A stretch of DNA of 64,000 nucleotides from positions 1 through 64,000 of the forward strand of contig NZ_BJDP01000009.1 of assembly GCF_005405205.1 (NCBI RefSeq), in the 5' to 3' direction. Positions 47,166-57,196 of this stretch are shown piece by piece; the first letter of the stretch is position 1; each line of letters opens with the position of its first letter. Position numbers and translations under genes: made by a program. A model generated the notes under the pieces. The model was given only the letters and a program-made list of their open reading frames with translations. It ran no database searches and was not told the origin of the DNA. Source of the DNA: Enterococcus pingfangensis. GTDB taxonomy: Bacteria > Bacillota > Bacilli > Lactobacillales > Enterococcaceae.

Positions 47166-50081
47166 TTATTGTGCTACATATTCAACTTTAATTGTTTTTT
47201 GAACATTTTCTGCCGCCAGCTTGCCGGAAGTCAATGCCCAAGCATTATTCGCCCCAGATGGCGAATCACTGCCCATTACACCTCCGACTACTTCACCGGC
47301 TGCATACAATCCGTCAATCGCTTGATCGTTGCGGTTCATAATCTGCAAATCACGATTTGCGACTAATCCACCCATCGTTGTTGCAAATCGAGGTTTCTGT
47401 TCAATCAAGTAATAAGGACCTTCCCCGATTTTTTCTTGCAAGAACTCTAATTGACGTTCAAAGTCTTCATCTTTTTGTTTTTCTACCCAGCCATTATAGC
47501 GTGCCACTGTCTCGACTAAACTTTCGTAAGCCATTCCAGCTTTTTCTGCTAATTCTTCCAATGTAGCCGCTTTGAAAAATTGCGGCGCCTCGTTTTCGTT
47601 GCTCATCCAGCGCGCTAAGTCCTCGCGTGTGATGCCGCCTTCTTCCACAGCGTCAGCAAAGAGTTCAAAATGTTTGGCATCCAACAATAAAAATAACATT
47701 TGCGGATCTTGTTCCAGCAGTACTTCTAAGATTTCTTTATTACTTGCCCGTTCATTGATTACTCGTTTTCCTGCAGGATTTACCAGCAGTCCATTGCGTT
47801 TTAATACTGCAAGATTTCCGCCAATCGTTGATTTCGCATAACCTTGCGAAACTTCTACCCCATTTGGATAGATTTTCCCATATTCCATCAAACGAGTAGC
47901 CGCATTCAATTCTGGCGTCGTAGTCATCAAGATTCCGTCGCCCGTCGAAGATTTTGTTCCATAGAATAAAATATTATTCAATTTATCACTTAACAGATTA
48001 GGATTGTTGCCATAGCCGCCAGTTGTCAAAATCACTGCTGACGCATGGATGTTATGGCGTTTGCCAGTATCTTCCACAGCTGTTAAACCGGTGACTTTGC
48101 CCTTGCCATCAGTCAGCAAACTTTCTGCTTTTGTTTGCAAATAGATATTTACGTTGCTTCTTTCCAATGCTTTTCTAGCACTTGCAGCAAAACCATGCCC
48201 GCCATCTTCATAGGCTAGCTCACGATTTTTTCGATACTCAGCTAACGTATGCAGTCCTGTCTTCATATCGTATTCAACGCCCAAATATTCATGGACCCAA
48301 TCAGTTGCTTCACCAACATTTTCTGCTAATGTCTGCAACAATTCAGGAACATTTAAACCACTGCCGTTAGCTAAAAAGTCTTCTACCATATATTCCACTG
48401 TGTCGTCAGTAACTCCGGCTGCCGCTTGTAATTTCGAGCCCATGACCACTTGATTTCCACCACTGATGGAGATCGCACCGCCAACAAAACTCATTTTTTC
48501 TAGTAAAATCGTTTTTAAGCCCAGCTGATCAGCTCGTAATGCCGCTGCTATTCCCGCAGCACCTGAACCGACAATGACAACATCAGCCGTTTCTTCAACG
48601 ACTTCTTTTGACCAGTGAATAGTTGGTTTCGGCCGAGCTTTTAATACTTCCACGCTGGCGCCTGCCATTTCTACCGCTTCTGCTACTCCGTCAATCAAAC
48701 CTTGACTAGAAGCCGAAGCTCCGGAGATTACATCGACATTCAAGGTTTGGCCTTCGATGATTTGTTGTGGCAAACGAATAAATACTTGATCCGATAAGCC
48801 TTCAGACTCATTACTTTGATCCGCCTCGATTTTTTCGATCCGTTCTTCTGAGAAAGTCACATTCATTGCAAGTTCGCTATTGTGACCTTTTGCTTCCACT
48901 GTATAGGTACCAGGTTTGAAAGTCAGTTTTACTTTTTGCAATTCTTTTAGTCGTTCATGTTTGCGCTTCTCTTCTTCTGGATCAATGACCATATATGCCA
49001 TGAAATTCCATAATGGGGTTGGGATCAACAGTTTACGCTGCGCATCGACATGCGCATAGTCGATTACTTCTTTATTTTCTTTGATCATATTTACCCAGTT
49101 TGGTTCGATCAAGAAACCTTTACCAACTGCTAATAAATCATAACCTAATTTCAGTGCATCTTCAGCATCTGTTCGTTGCAAGATCGACCCCACACCCATG
49201 ATTGGGATTTGAGCCAATACCGGTGAACGTTGTGCCAAGTATTTTGTGATCAACGGTTCTGGATCCTCTGATTCCACAATCGAAGGACGCGTATAAGCAC
49301 CCATTGAAAAATGGAAATAGTCTGGACGCAATTCCGCAAGCGTATTCAATAAATACATCGTGTCTTCAAAATGGATCCCTGGTTCTTCCAACTCTTCAGG
49401 TGAAAAACGATACCCAATAATAAAGTTCTCGGCCTCTTGCTCAGCAACCACTCGTTGAACCTCACGCATTACTTCTAATGGAAATTTTGCGCGTTTTTCA
49501 CGACTGCCGCCCCACGCATCTTCCCGTCGATTAGAGTGCGGAGAGAAAAATTGCTGCAAAATAAATGTGTTGGCGCCATGGATCTCTACTCCGTCAAAAC
49601 CAGCTTTGATCGCACGACGCGTCGCATCACCAAACAAAGTGATCATTTCTAAAATTTGTTCTTCCGTCATCTCACGCGGAACAGGCGCATTAGGCCGTAA
49701 CGCCGCTACAGGACTTGCAGAAATTGGCGTCGCTCCGCCATTGATTTCAGGCCAAGCCATCCGACCAGCATGATAGATCTGCATGATAGCTTTTGATCCT
49801 TTTGCTTTGATCGCCGTTGCTAATTCAGCTAAACCTGCGATTTTTTTATCCGTATCGACACCTAAAGCTCCCGGAAATCCGCGGCCTTTGTCCTCGACAA
49901 AACAGCTTTCAACAATGATTGCCGCCGCATCGCCTGAACGAAATGCATAATAGTCGATAATTTGTTGTGTGATCTCACCATCATAAAAGGCAGATTGAGT
50001 AGTCATTGGCGACATAAACAGACGATTTTTAAAACTTGCTCCTGATGACAACTGGGTCTCATCGAATAAATTTCTTAACAT
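47166..50081 (-). CDS. OYE + FMN_bind + FAD_binding_2 fusion flavoprotein, substrate unknown
   Basis: The 971-aa protein has three modules. An old-yellow-enzyme/NADH:flavin oxidoreductase barrel (about 1-370) shows EIHGANTFILQQFFSPHSN. An FMN_bind domain (386-475) has acceptor motif SGASASS at 453-459. A fumarate-reductase-like FAD domain (498-965) starts VVIVGSGAAG. The order matches NADH-dependent fumarate, acrylate and hydroxycinnamate reductases. Unlike those acting on fumarate, the catalytic places are altered: no His in the EYRKNREL region (615-622), Asn for Arg in NERASNKE (777-784), Thr for His in RFATTMGG (898-905), and GSDSPSGAN (937-945) where NRLGGN is expected. It has no signal peptide. 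It stands alone with its own promoter region and terminator, and no regulator gene is adjacent. Confidence 0.9.
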   Translation of the reverse strand: MLRNLFDETQLSSGASFKNRLFMSPMTTQSAFYDGEITQQIIDYYAFRSGDAAAIIVESCFVEDKGRGFPGALGVDTDKKIAGLAELATAIKAKGSKAIMQIYHAGRMAWPEINGGATPISASPVAALRPNAPVPREMTEEQILEMITLFGDATRRAIKAGFDGVEIHGANTFILQQFFSPHSNRREDAWGGSREKRAKFPLEVMREVQRVVAEQEAENFIIGYRFSPEELEEPGIHFEDTMYLLNTLAELRPDYFHFSMGAYTRPSIVESEDPEPLITKYLAQRSPVLAQIPIMGVGSILQRTDAEDALKLGYDLLAVGKGFLIEPNWVNMIKENKEVIDYAHVDAQRKLLIPTPLWNFMAYMVIDPEEEKRKHERLKELQKVKLTFKPGTYTVEAKGHNSELAMNVTFSEERIEKIEADQSNESEGLSDQVFIRLPQQIIEGQTLNVDVISGASASSQGLIDGVAEAVEMAGASVEVLKARPKPTIHWSKEVVEETADVVIVGSGAAGIAAALRADQLGLKTILLEKMSFVGGAISISGGNQVVMGSKLQAAAGVTDDTVEYMVEDFLANGSGLNVPELLQTLAENVGEATDWVHEYLGVEYDMKTGLHTLAEYRKNRELAYEDGGHGFAASARKALERSNVNIYLQTKAESLLTDGKGKVTGLTAVEDTGKRHNIHASAVILTTGGYGNNPNLLSDKLNNILFYGTKSSTGDGILMTTTPELNAATRLMEYGKIYPNGVEVSQGYAKSTIGGNLAVLKRNGLLVNPAGKRVINERASNKEILEVLLEQDPQMLFLLLDAKHFELFADAVEEGGITREDLARWMSNENEAPQFFKAATLEELAEKAGMAYESLVETVARYNGWVEKQKDEDFERQLEFLQEKIGEGPYYLIEQKPRFATTMGGLVANRDLQIMNRNDQAIDGLYAAGEVVGGVMGSDSPSGANNAWALTSGKLAAENVQKTIKVEYVAQ

Positions 50082-50378
50082 ATGGTTCTCCTTTCAGTAT
50101 GAACACGTAATTTTTAATATGTAACTAATTTCACATGAATAAACAGACACGCGACAAAATAAAAGTTCTTAGCAGCTGCCTGCTCATCAATAATCTTTCA
50201 GCTGTCACAAACCCTCTGCTTGATAATTTATGAACAAGAGTCCGCGCTTCTTCTTACGCTCATTGTAAGAAATTTAATTAATAAATTCCAATAGTTTATT
50301 TTCATATAATCAATAGATAAAATTTATATATAGTGACTAGCTCTCATACTGCTCAATGATCAAGAAATATTTTCAGGA
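50082..50378 (-). promoter_or_regulatory. Promoter region of the 971-aa flavoprotein gene
   Basis: Nearly 300 bp lie between the groEL terminator and this gene. The best minus-strand match is TTGGAA, 18 bp, TACAAT at 50262-50291, which leaves a leader of about 175 nt. AAAGGAGAACC precedes the ATG. I see no clear operator, but the length leaves room for one. Confidence 0.4.
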
Positions 50379-50413
50379 TAAAAAAAGACTAGGATATTGT
50401 TCATATCCTAGTC
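50379..50413 (-). terminator. Terminator of groESL
   Basis: On the minus strand GACTAGGATAT and ATATCCTAGTC pair around a 5-nt loop, and seven T residues follow, about 120 nt beyond the groEL stop. Confidence 0.93.
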
Positions 50414-50534
50414 CGTTGTATTACATGCTGTTTTGACCGGTTGTCCAAAAATAATTCGAGCTAAATATCTTTCTTGACTTTTAATTAGCTAAACCAAACT
50501 ATTTTTACTAACCTTTTTTACATTTAAAGCTTGA

Positions 50535-52172
<1,638 letters not shown>

Positions 52173-52183
52173 TCATTAATTTT

Positions 52184-52468
52184 TTATTCTACAATTGCCA
52201 TAATATCTTTTGCAGCGATGATCAAGTATTCACTGCCGTCATATTTAACTTCTGTACCTGCATATTTTTCAAACATTACCATATCACCAATAGCTACTGG
52301 CATTGGACTTTTTTGACCATTTTCCAGTACATTCCCTTCACCAACTGCCACAACTTTCGCTGTTTGTGGTTTTTCTTTGGCCGCAGAAGCTAAGACTAGG
52401 CCTCCAATTGTTTTTTCTTCTTCTTCAGTGACTTCAAGAACGACACGATCACCTAATGGTTTTAACAC
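52184..52468 (-). CDS. groES: Co-chaperonin GroES
   Basis: The 94-aa cap protein starts [20 protein letters not shown] after a GTG codon at 52468, placed 7 bp behind TTGGAGGG. A longer frame reaches into that ribosome site and is rejected. The mobile loop ([10 protein letters not shown]) is intact. It leads the groESL operon, with a perfect CIRCE element upstream. Confidence 0.97.
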   Translation of the reverse strand: MLKPLGDRVVLEVTEEEEKTIGGLVLASAAKEKPQTAKVVAVGEGNVLENGQKSPMPVAIGDMVMFEKYAGTEVKYDGSEYLIIAAKDIMAIVE

Positions 52469-52503
52469 GATAAATCCCTCCAACTAGTAATGATTTTTAA
52501 TAA

Positions 52504-52530
52504 TTAGCACTCAATAACCAAGAGTGCTAA
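52504..52530. promoter_or_regulatory. CIRCE operator (HrcA binding site)
   Basis: TTAGCACTC-N9-GAGTGCTAA is a perfect CIRCE inverted repeat, located between the groES promoter and its start codon. Confidence 0.97.
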
Positions 52531-52542
52531 CTCACATTTCTT

Positions 52543-52570
52543 ATAATACCATTTCTAGTTCTTTTTGCAA
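52543..52570 (-). promoter_or_regulatory. Promoter of groESL
   Basis: The minus strand reads TTGCAA, 16 bp, TATTAT just upstream of CIRCE. Confidence 0.6.
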
Positions 52571-52663
52571 GTCCTTCGATTGCTTTTTTAAATTTTCTCC
52601 TACTAAGCGATCAAAGAAATTATGCTATACTTTAACACAACAAGTATCCAGAAAGGAAAACGT

Positions 52664-53305
52664 ATGAATAAAAAAATATATAGCTTCGTTACGATCTTTA
52701 CTTACGGATTGGTTTTGTTTTCGCCTATTATATTTCAAGGGTTCTTTCAGGCAAGTTCGGCACAGATTATCCAGCTGACAACCTTCGCTTATTTTATCGG
52801 CGCACTGCTGATGATTTTTTATCGCTTCAAATCGCAGCTATTCAGTCTGGAGAGCCAGAAAAAAAATGTCCCAATCACAATTTTAATTGGAATCATCGGT
52901 GTCCCGGTTTCTTTATTACTGCAGATGGTCATCTTGCAGATCGAACAGCGGTTTTTAGGACAATCTGTTTCTTCTCAAAATACGCAAACGATCGTCCAAT
53001 TAATCCAAGATAATATGATTTTTATTTTAGCAACAACGATCGCTGGACCGATTATGGAAGAATTTGTCTTTCGGCGCGCGATTTTTGGTTCATTGGAAAA
53101 AAGATTCGGCTTCTTCATTCCGGCACTGCTGAGTTCGGTACTTTTCGCATTAGCACATAATGACGGTCATTATCTTTTATATGCTGGATTAGGTTTCTTA
53201 TTCTGCGGAATGTATCACTATAGCGGACGAATCTGGACTTCGATGATCACTCATGTGGGGATGAACCTATTAGTTGTGTTGACACAACTAGCCCTGCAAT
53301 CTTAA
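52664..53305 (+). CDS. CPBP family intramembrane metalloprotease
   Basis: The 213-aa protein has about six membrane helices and the CPBP (ABI/CAAX-like) motifs: EExxxR in MEEFVFRRAIFG, FxxxH in FALAHN and HxxxN in THVGMN. Such proteases are linked to bacteriocin immunity or membrane protein processing; the substrate here is unknown. I chose the ATG at 52664 after AGAAAGGA. It diverges from groESL. Confidence 0.87.
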   Translation: MNKKIYSFVTIFTYGLVLFSPIIFQGFFQASSAQIIQLTTFAYFIGALLMIFYRFKSQLFSLESQKKNVPITILIGIIGVPVSLLLQMVILQIEQRFLGQSVSSQNTQTIVQLIQDNMIFILATTIAGPIMEEFVFRRAIFGSLEKRFGFFIPALLSSVLFALAHNDGHYLLYAGLGFLFCGMYHYSGRIWTSMITHVGMNLLVVLTQLALQS

Positions 53306-53340
53306 TCTGTTTCGCAATACAAATCTTTTGCCTTTTTAGG

Positions 53341-53386
53341 AAAATCTTCTTAAACTGAGTGTACTTAGTCTAAGAAGATTTTTTCT
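53341..53386 (+). terminator. Terminator of the CPBP gene
   Basis: AAAATCTTCTTA pairs with TAAGAAGATTTT, with AACT/AGTC adding to the stem and six T residues at the end. Confidence 0.9.
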
Positions 53387-53441
53387 TAGGAGCTAAATTA
53401 TTTTAACAATCTAAAATAATCAGTAATAAGGAGGTCATTTT

Positions 53442-54062
53442 ATGAAATTAGCAATTATCGGCGCGACTGGACACGCCGGATCTTTGATTTTACAAGAAGC
53501 GCTAGCTCGTGATCTAGCAGTTACAGCCGTCGTCCGTCATCCAGCAAAATTAACGGTGGATGTTCCCGTTTTAGTTAAAGATTTATTTGATCTTACAAAA
53601 GCAGATTTGGCTTCATTTGATGTAGTGATCGACGCCTTTCGTCCCCCAGTTGGTCAAGAAGAACTGCATCAAACATCGCTAAAACAGCTCAGCACTATTT
53701 TACAAGGAACAGATACTCGTTTGATCGTTGTCGGCGGCGCTTCTTCTTTATTTATCGATGAGACCCACCGGATGATCGATTTTTCTGATCCTAAGGCTGA
53801 TTATTATCCAACGGCTTACAATATGTACCAAGCATTTTTAAAGTTAAAAACCGCAGATGGCGTAAATTGGACCTATCTAAGTCCGGCCGCAAATTTTGTT
53901 CCAAATGGCGAACGCACTGGAAAGTATCAACTTAGTGACGATCACTTACAAAAAAATGCAGCAGGTTATAGTGAAATCAGTATGGCCGATTATGCTATCG
54001 CCATTATCGATGAGGTCATTGAGCCGCATCATCTAAATCAGCACTTCAGTGTCTACAATTAA
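53442..54062 (+). CDS. NAD(P)-binding Rossmann-fold protein (YwnB/NmrA-like atypical SDR)
   Basis: The 206-aa protein starts KLAIIGATGHAGSLILQEAL with the GxxGxxG nucleotide site and contains RLIVVGGASSLF and WTYLSPAANFVPNGERTG, as in YwnB-like proteins. These may sense the NAD(P)H state or reduce small molecules. AAGGAGGTC precedes the ATG, and a strong terminator follows. Confidence 0.83.
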   Translation: MKLAIIGATGHAGSLILQEALARDLAVTAVVRHPAKLTVDVPVLVKDLFDLTKADLASFDVVIDAFRPPVGQEELHQTSLKQLSTILQGTDTRLIVVGGASSLFIDETHRMIDFSDPKADYYPTAYNMYQAFLKLKTADGVNWTYLSPAANFVPNGERTGKYQLSDDHLQKNAAGYSEISMADYAIAIIDEVIEPHHLNQHFSVYN

Positions 54063-54069
54063 AAAGCAA

Positions 54070-54107
54070 AAAGGACTGCGACCTGATTAGGCCGCAGTCT
54101 TTTTTTA
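54070..54107 (+). terminator. Terminator of the Rossmann-fold gene
   Basis: AAGGACTGCG and CGCAGTCTTT form a stem around a short loop, with a run of seven T residues after it. Confidence 0.9.
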
Positions 54108-54177
54108 TGAATAAATGTTTTCGCGCAGGTCGCTTGTTGATAGACCCACCTTTTGCTATACATTTTTCAGTAAGAGT

Positions 54178-54987
54178 CTAAATTGCAAATAATTCAGTCG
54201 CACTGTCGGGGTCGGTATCAAAGATTTGAAACTGATGGTTTACTCCAAGATCATACCGCGTCAAAGTTTCTTCCATCGTCATATGCGCCAATTCTTTCAT
54301 ATTATTTTCCCTGCTTAGATGTCCCAAGTAAATACGTTTTGTCCGATCACCTAGAATATCAGTCATGACTAAGGCTCCGTCATCATTGGACAAATGTCCT
54401 CGGTCTCCCAAAATCCGTTGTTTCAAACTCCAAGGATACGCACCCATACGTAGCATTTCTAAATCATGATTGCTTTCAACTAAATACGCATCGGCATCAC
54501 GAATCGTTCCTCTGACTTGTTCGCTGGCATAACCTGTATCAGTCAATGTCACAAACGAGTGGCCATCTTTATAAAAACGATAGAACTGCGGTGCTGCCGC
54601 ATCGTGGGAAACACCGAAACTTTCAATATCGAAATCGCCAAAAGTCAGAACTTTTCCCATTTCAAAGATATATTTTTGTGCTACATCGATTTTTCCAATC
54701 AAAGGAGCCATCGCTTCCCATGTTTTTTCATTGGCATAAACAGGTAATTTATATTTTCTTGCAAGCACTCCAACGCCATGGATATGATCCCGGTGTTCGT
54801 GGGTGACTAAAATTGCATCTAGATCCTCAGGTTTCCGATCGACTTCTGCTAATAATGAAGTGATCTTTTTCCCGCTCAAGCCAGCATCGACTAAAATACT
54901 TTTTTGCGGACTCTCTAAGTACAAAGAATTACCCGTACTTCCGCTAGCTAAAATGCTGACATTGAAGGCATTATTTAATTCTAACAT
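54178..54987 (-). CDS. walJ: MBL-fold hydrolase WalJ (YycJ)
   Basis: The 269-aa metallo-beta-lactamase-fold protein has HEHRDHIHGV (metal ligands), LTDTGYAS and LGHLSREN. YycJ proteins are 5' exonucleases or housekeeping hydrolases encoded at the end of the wal operon. I chose the ATG at 54987; a GTG two codons earlier lies nearer to GAGAGGA and is an equal option. It follows yycI by 49 bp. Confidence 0.92.
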   Translation of the reverse strand: MLELNNAFNVSILASGSTGNSLYLESPQKSILVDAGLSGKKITSLLAEVDRKPEDLDAILVTHEHRDHIHGVGVLARKYKLPVYANEKTWEAMAPLIGKIDVAQKYIFEMGKVLTFGDFDIESFGVSHDAAAPQFYRFYKDGHSFVTLTDTGYASEQVRGTIRDADAYLVESNHDLEMLRMGAYPWSLKQRILGDRGHLSNDDGALVMTDILGDRTKRIYLGHLSRENNMKELAHMTMEETLTRYDLGVNHQFQIFDTDPDSATELFAI

Positions 54988-55036
54988 GAGCACTTAGTCC
55001 TCTCTTTTAAAAACTGTTCTCAGTATACAACCCTTT

Positions 55037-55882
55037 TTAGGGATTTTCCACCTTCGGAACTAAATTATTCGTAATCACTTGGTTGTTCAAGGCGTTGACT
55101 TTTTCAATTTGTGTCGTCTTGTCTGACGTCTTTATCTTGACGAACCAAACAGGAACATAAACATTTTTTTCTCGTACTTCAAGGGTTTTGAAGTAGCCAA
55201 GATAAATATTGGTGATCGTTGATTTATTAGGAATATTATTATTGATGTACAACGTGTTTAAAATCTCTTTTTGTGAGTACAGCGCCATTTTCTCCCGTAG
55301 CGGTTCGATCTCTTTCACTCGCGTCTGGGTGTATTTTACTACTTGTTCTTGGTCATTGCTGTCGTCTATATCCAATGTTACCCGCGAAGTTTCATCGATA
55401 AACGGGATGCCTTCATAACTTTGAGCGCCCACGATTTTCCCTAGATCGTCATCTTTTTTAGAAATATCCGGCAAGTACGTATATTCTTCACCGTGCATAA
55501 TAAATTCTTTATCCTTCATTAAATGATTGAAACTATTCGTCGCCTTCTTTAAATCAAAGGTCGCTTCACTCGTTGGATAATTGGTCAAAACCCGATCGGA
55601 AACATTCGAATTTTGGGCGATCATTTGATTCGCCGCGTCACTTACTAAAGAATCAAAATTATCTTGTTCCGCGCTTAAATAATACCCTTCTTGATGCGCT
55701 TCAGAAATTTCATCCTTGATCGTAATGTCATCATTTTCCAAACGGCGCATAATGTCTTCTCGCTGATTTGAATTCGTGACCAAACTCTGCTCATGCTGGT
55801 TGCTCCAATAAATGCTGAAAAGAAAGATATTCAGCCCCATAAAAACGAAAAGAAAGATCCACTCGATTTTTCTAAAATCCAA
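55037..55882 (-). CDS. yycI: Two-component system regulatory protein YycI (WalI)
   Basis: The 281-aa protein has one N-terminal membrane anchor (IEWIFLFVFMGLNIFLFSIY) and an extracellular beta-rich domain. With YycH it binds WalK and adjusts its activity. The start is TTG at 55882, directly after the yycH stop, with GGGGGC upstream, so it is translationally coupled. Confidence 0.92.
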   Translation of the reverse strand: MDFRKIEWIFLFVFMGLNIFLFSIYWSNQHEQSLVTNSNQREDIMRRLENDDITIKDEISEAHQEGYYLSAEQDNFDSLVSDAANQMIAQNSNVSDRVLTNYPTSEATFDLKKATNSFNHLMKDKEFIMHGEEYTYLPDISKKDDDLGKIVGAQSYEGIPFIDETSRVTLDIDDSNDQEQVVKYTQTRVKEIEPLREKMALYSQKEILNTLYINNNIPNKSTITNIYLGYFKTLEVREKNVYVPVWFVKIKTSDKTTQIEKVNALNNQVITNNLVPKVENP

Positions 55883-57196
55883 TTAGTTCGCCCCCGTTTC
55901 TAGGTTTCCTTGCATCAGCTGATTAGCAGGATACCACGTGTTGTCATATTTGACGAACCATTCTGGAGTCAAAGCTACTAATTTATTTACGCCATCGATG
56001 TCCTGCCAACTATATCCAATGATATAATTTTGAACCTTCGTAAGATCAATCCCGACTGCGGCCAGATTATTTTCAACTTCCAAGGTGCTTGGCAGCTCGA
56101 CTTCTTCATCAGAAGGAATCGGTACTTGGACGGTATCCATACTAGTTTCGATCGTGACCTGAGGCGTTGAAGCATCCGGATCTTGTTCGACCTTGACGCT
56201 CATCTTGCCTTTTGATGAGTTACTGAAGACTGGGTAGCCTTCAACAAATATCCGATAATTGATCTGTCCTTCGTGATGATCGAAATAGCGTAAGTTGCCG
56301 ACTGCTGTTCCCAAGCGGCTGACGTAGTTGAAACTTTGGCTGTAGACACTTTCATTGGTCAAATCCGTTGGCAACTCGCCTTTAAAGGTGACTAACCGTT
56401 TTTGTTCGTCCATCATCAGTTCTTCATGACCGCTGACAAAAGAACGTGTACCGCTGGCTTCTTCCTCACCTTTTGCTTGATCCGGATTGCGGAAAAAGGC
56501 ATTGCGGAACAGTGAATACGATTGTGTCGTCAAAATGTAACTGTATTTTTTCAAACGAACTCGATCTTTGGTCCGCAACAAGCGCGGCACTACAGGATCT
56601 TCATCAGACATCGCTAAATAACGTGTCTGATTTTTTTGAAAGATCGTTGTCAGCCCGGTAAAATCTGCTGAGATCGTCGCTTCGTACACAGTCCCTTTAT
56701 TGTAATTCAAAAATCGAATCTTTTTCTTAGCGAAGTCGACTTGAATTTGCGAAAAAGTAATTTTTGTGCCTTCTTTTAGCGAGTCCAAGCTGACCGGCAT
56801 ATCAAAAACCTTTACATACTCGGACAATAAAAAGCCGCCCTCGTAATTTAACTCGATTCCATCATCTAAATTGTAATATTCTTTGATTTCTTCTGTATTT
56901 TGTGCAACTTCATGAAGCTGACCGTACGTTCCTTCAGTTAACCGAGCTTGCGTCGTTGCCAATAAATTCTCACTGCTAGTTTGAAATTTTCCTTCGGCTA
57001 CATTCCAAATTCCTCGGATTGGTAAAAAAGCATCGGTCGCTTTTGCGTAGTTCTGATCATTTTTTACTGCTTGCTTGCTAGTATTCACATTAGCTGTTTT
57101 AGAAGTTGGGCTCAGCCAAATAGCATAGGTCAAGACAAGGCTCAGCAGGATCAAAACGCCTAGCGCGGCGCGAAGGATTTTTTCTGATAATTTCAT
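55883..57196 (-). CDS. yycH: Two-component system activity regulator YycH (WalH)
   Basis: The 437-aa protein has one N-terminal membrane helix (LRAALGVLILLSLVLTYAIW) and a large extracellular domain. The ATG at 57196 overlaps the walK stop as ATGA, with GAGGAGG upstream inside walK. It acts with YycI and WalK at the membrane. Confidence 0.92.
   Translation of the reverse strand: MKLSEKILRAALGVLILLSLVLTYAIWLSPTSKTANVNTSKQAVKNDQNYAKATDAFLPIRGIWNVAEGKFQTSSENLLATTQARLTEGTYGQLHEVAQNTEEIKEYYNLDDGIELNYEGGFLLSEYVKVFDMPVSLDSLKEGTKITFSQIQVDFAKKKIRFLNYNKGTVYEATISADFTGLTTIFQKNQTRYLAMSDEDPVVPRLLRTKDRVRLKKYSYILTTQSYSLFRNAFFRNPDQAKGEEEASGTRSFVSGHEELMMDEQKRLVTFKGELPTDLTNESVYSQSFNYVSRLGTAVGNLRYFDHHEGQINYRIFVEGYPVFSNSSKGKMSVKVEQDPDASTPQVTIETSMDTVQVPIPSDEEVELPSTLEVENNLAAVGIDLTKVQNYIIGYSWQDIDGVNKLVALTPEWFVKYDNTWYPANQLMQGNLETGAN

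Noticed and set aside
47166-50081. The 971-aa frame as an accidental read-through of two genes
   Set aside because: The OYE, FMN_bind and FAD modules join without a gap or internal ribosome site, and the same module order is known in characterised reductases.
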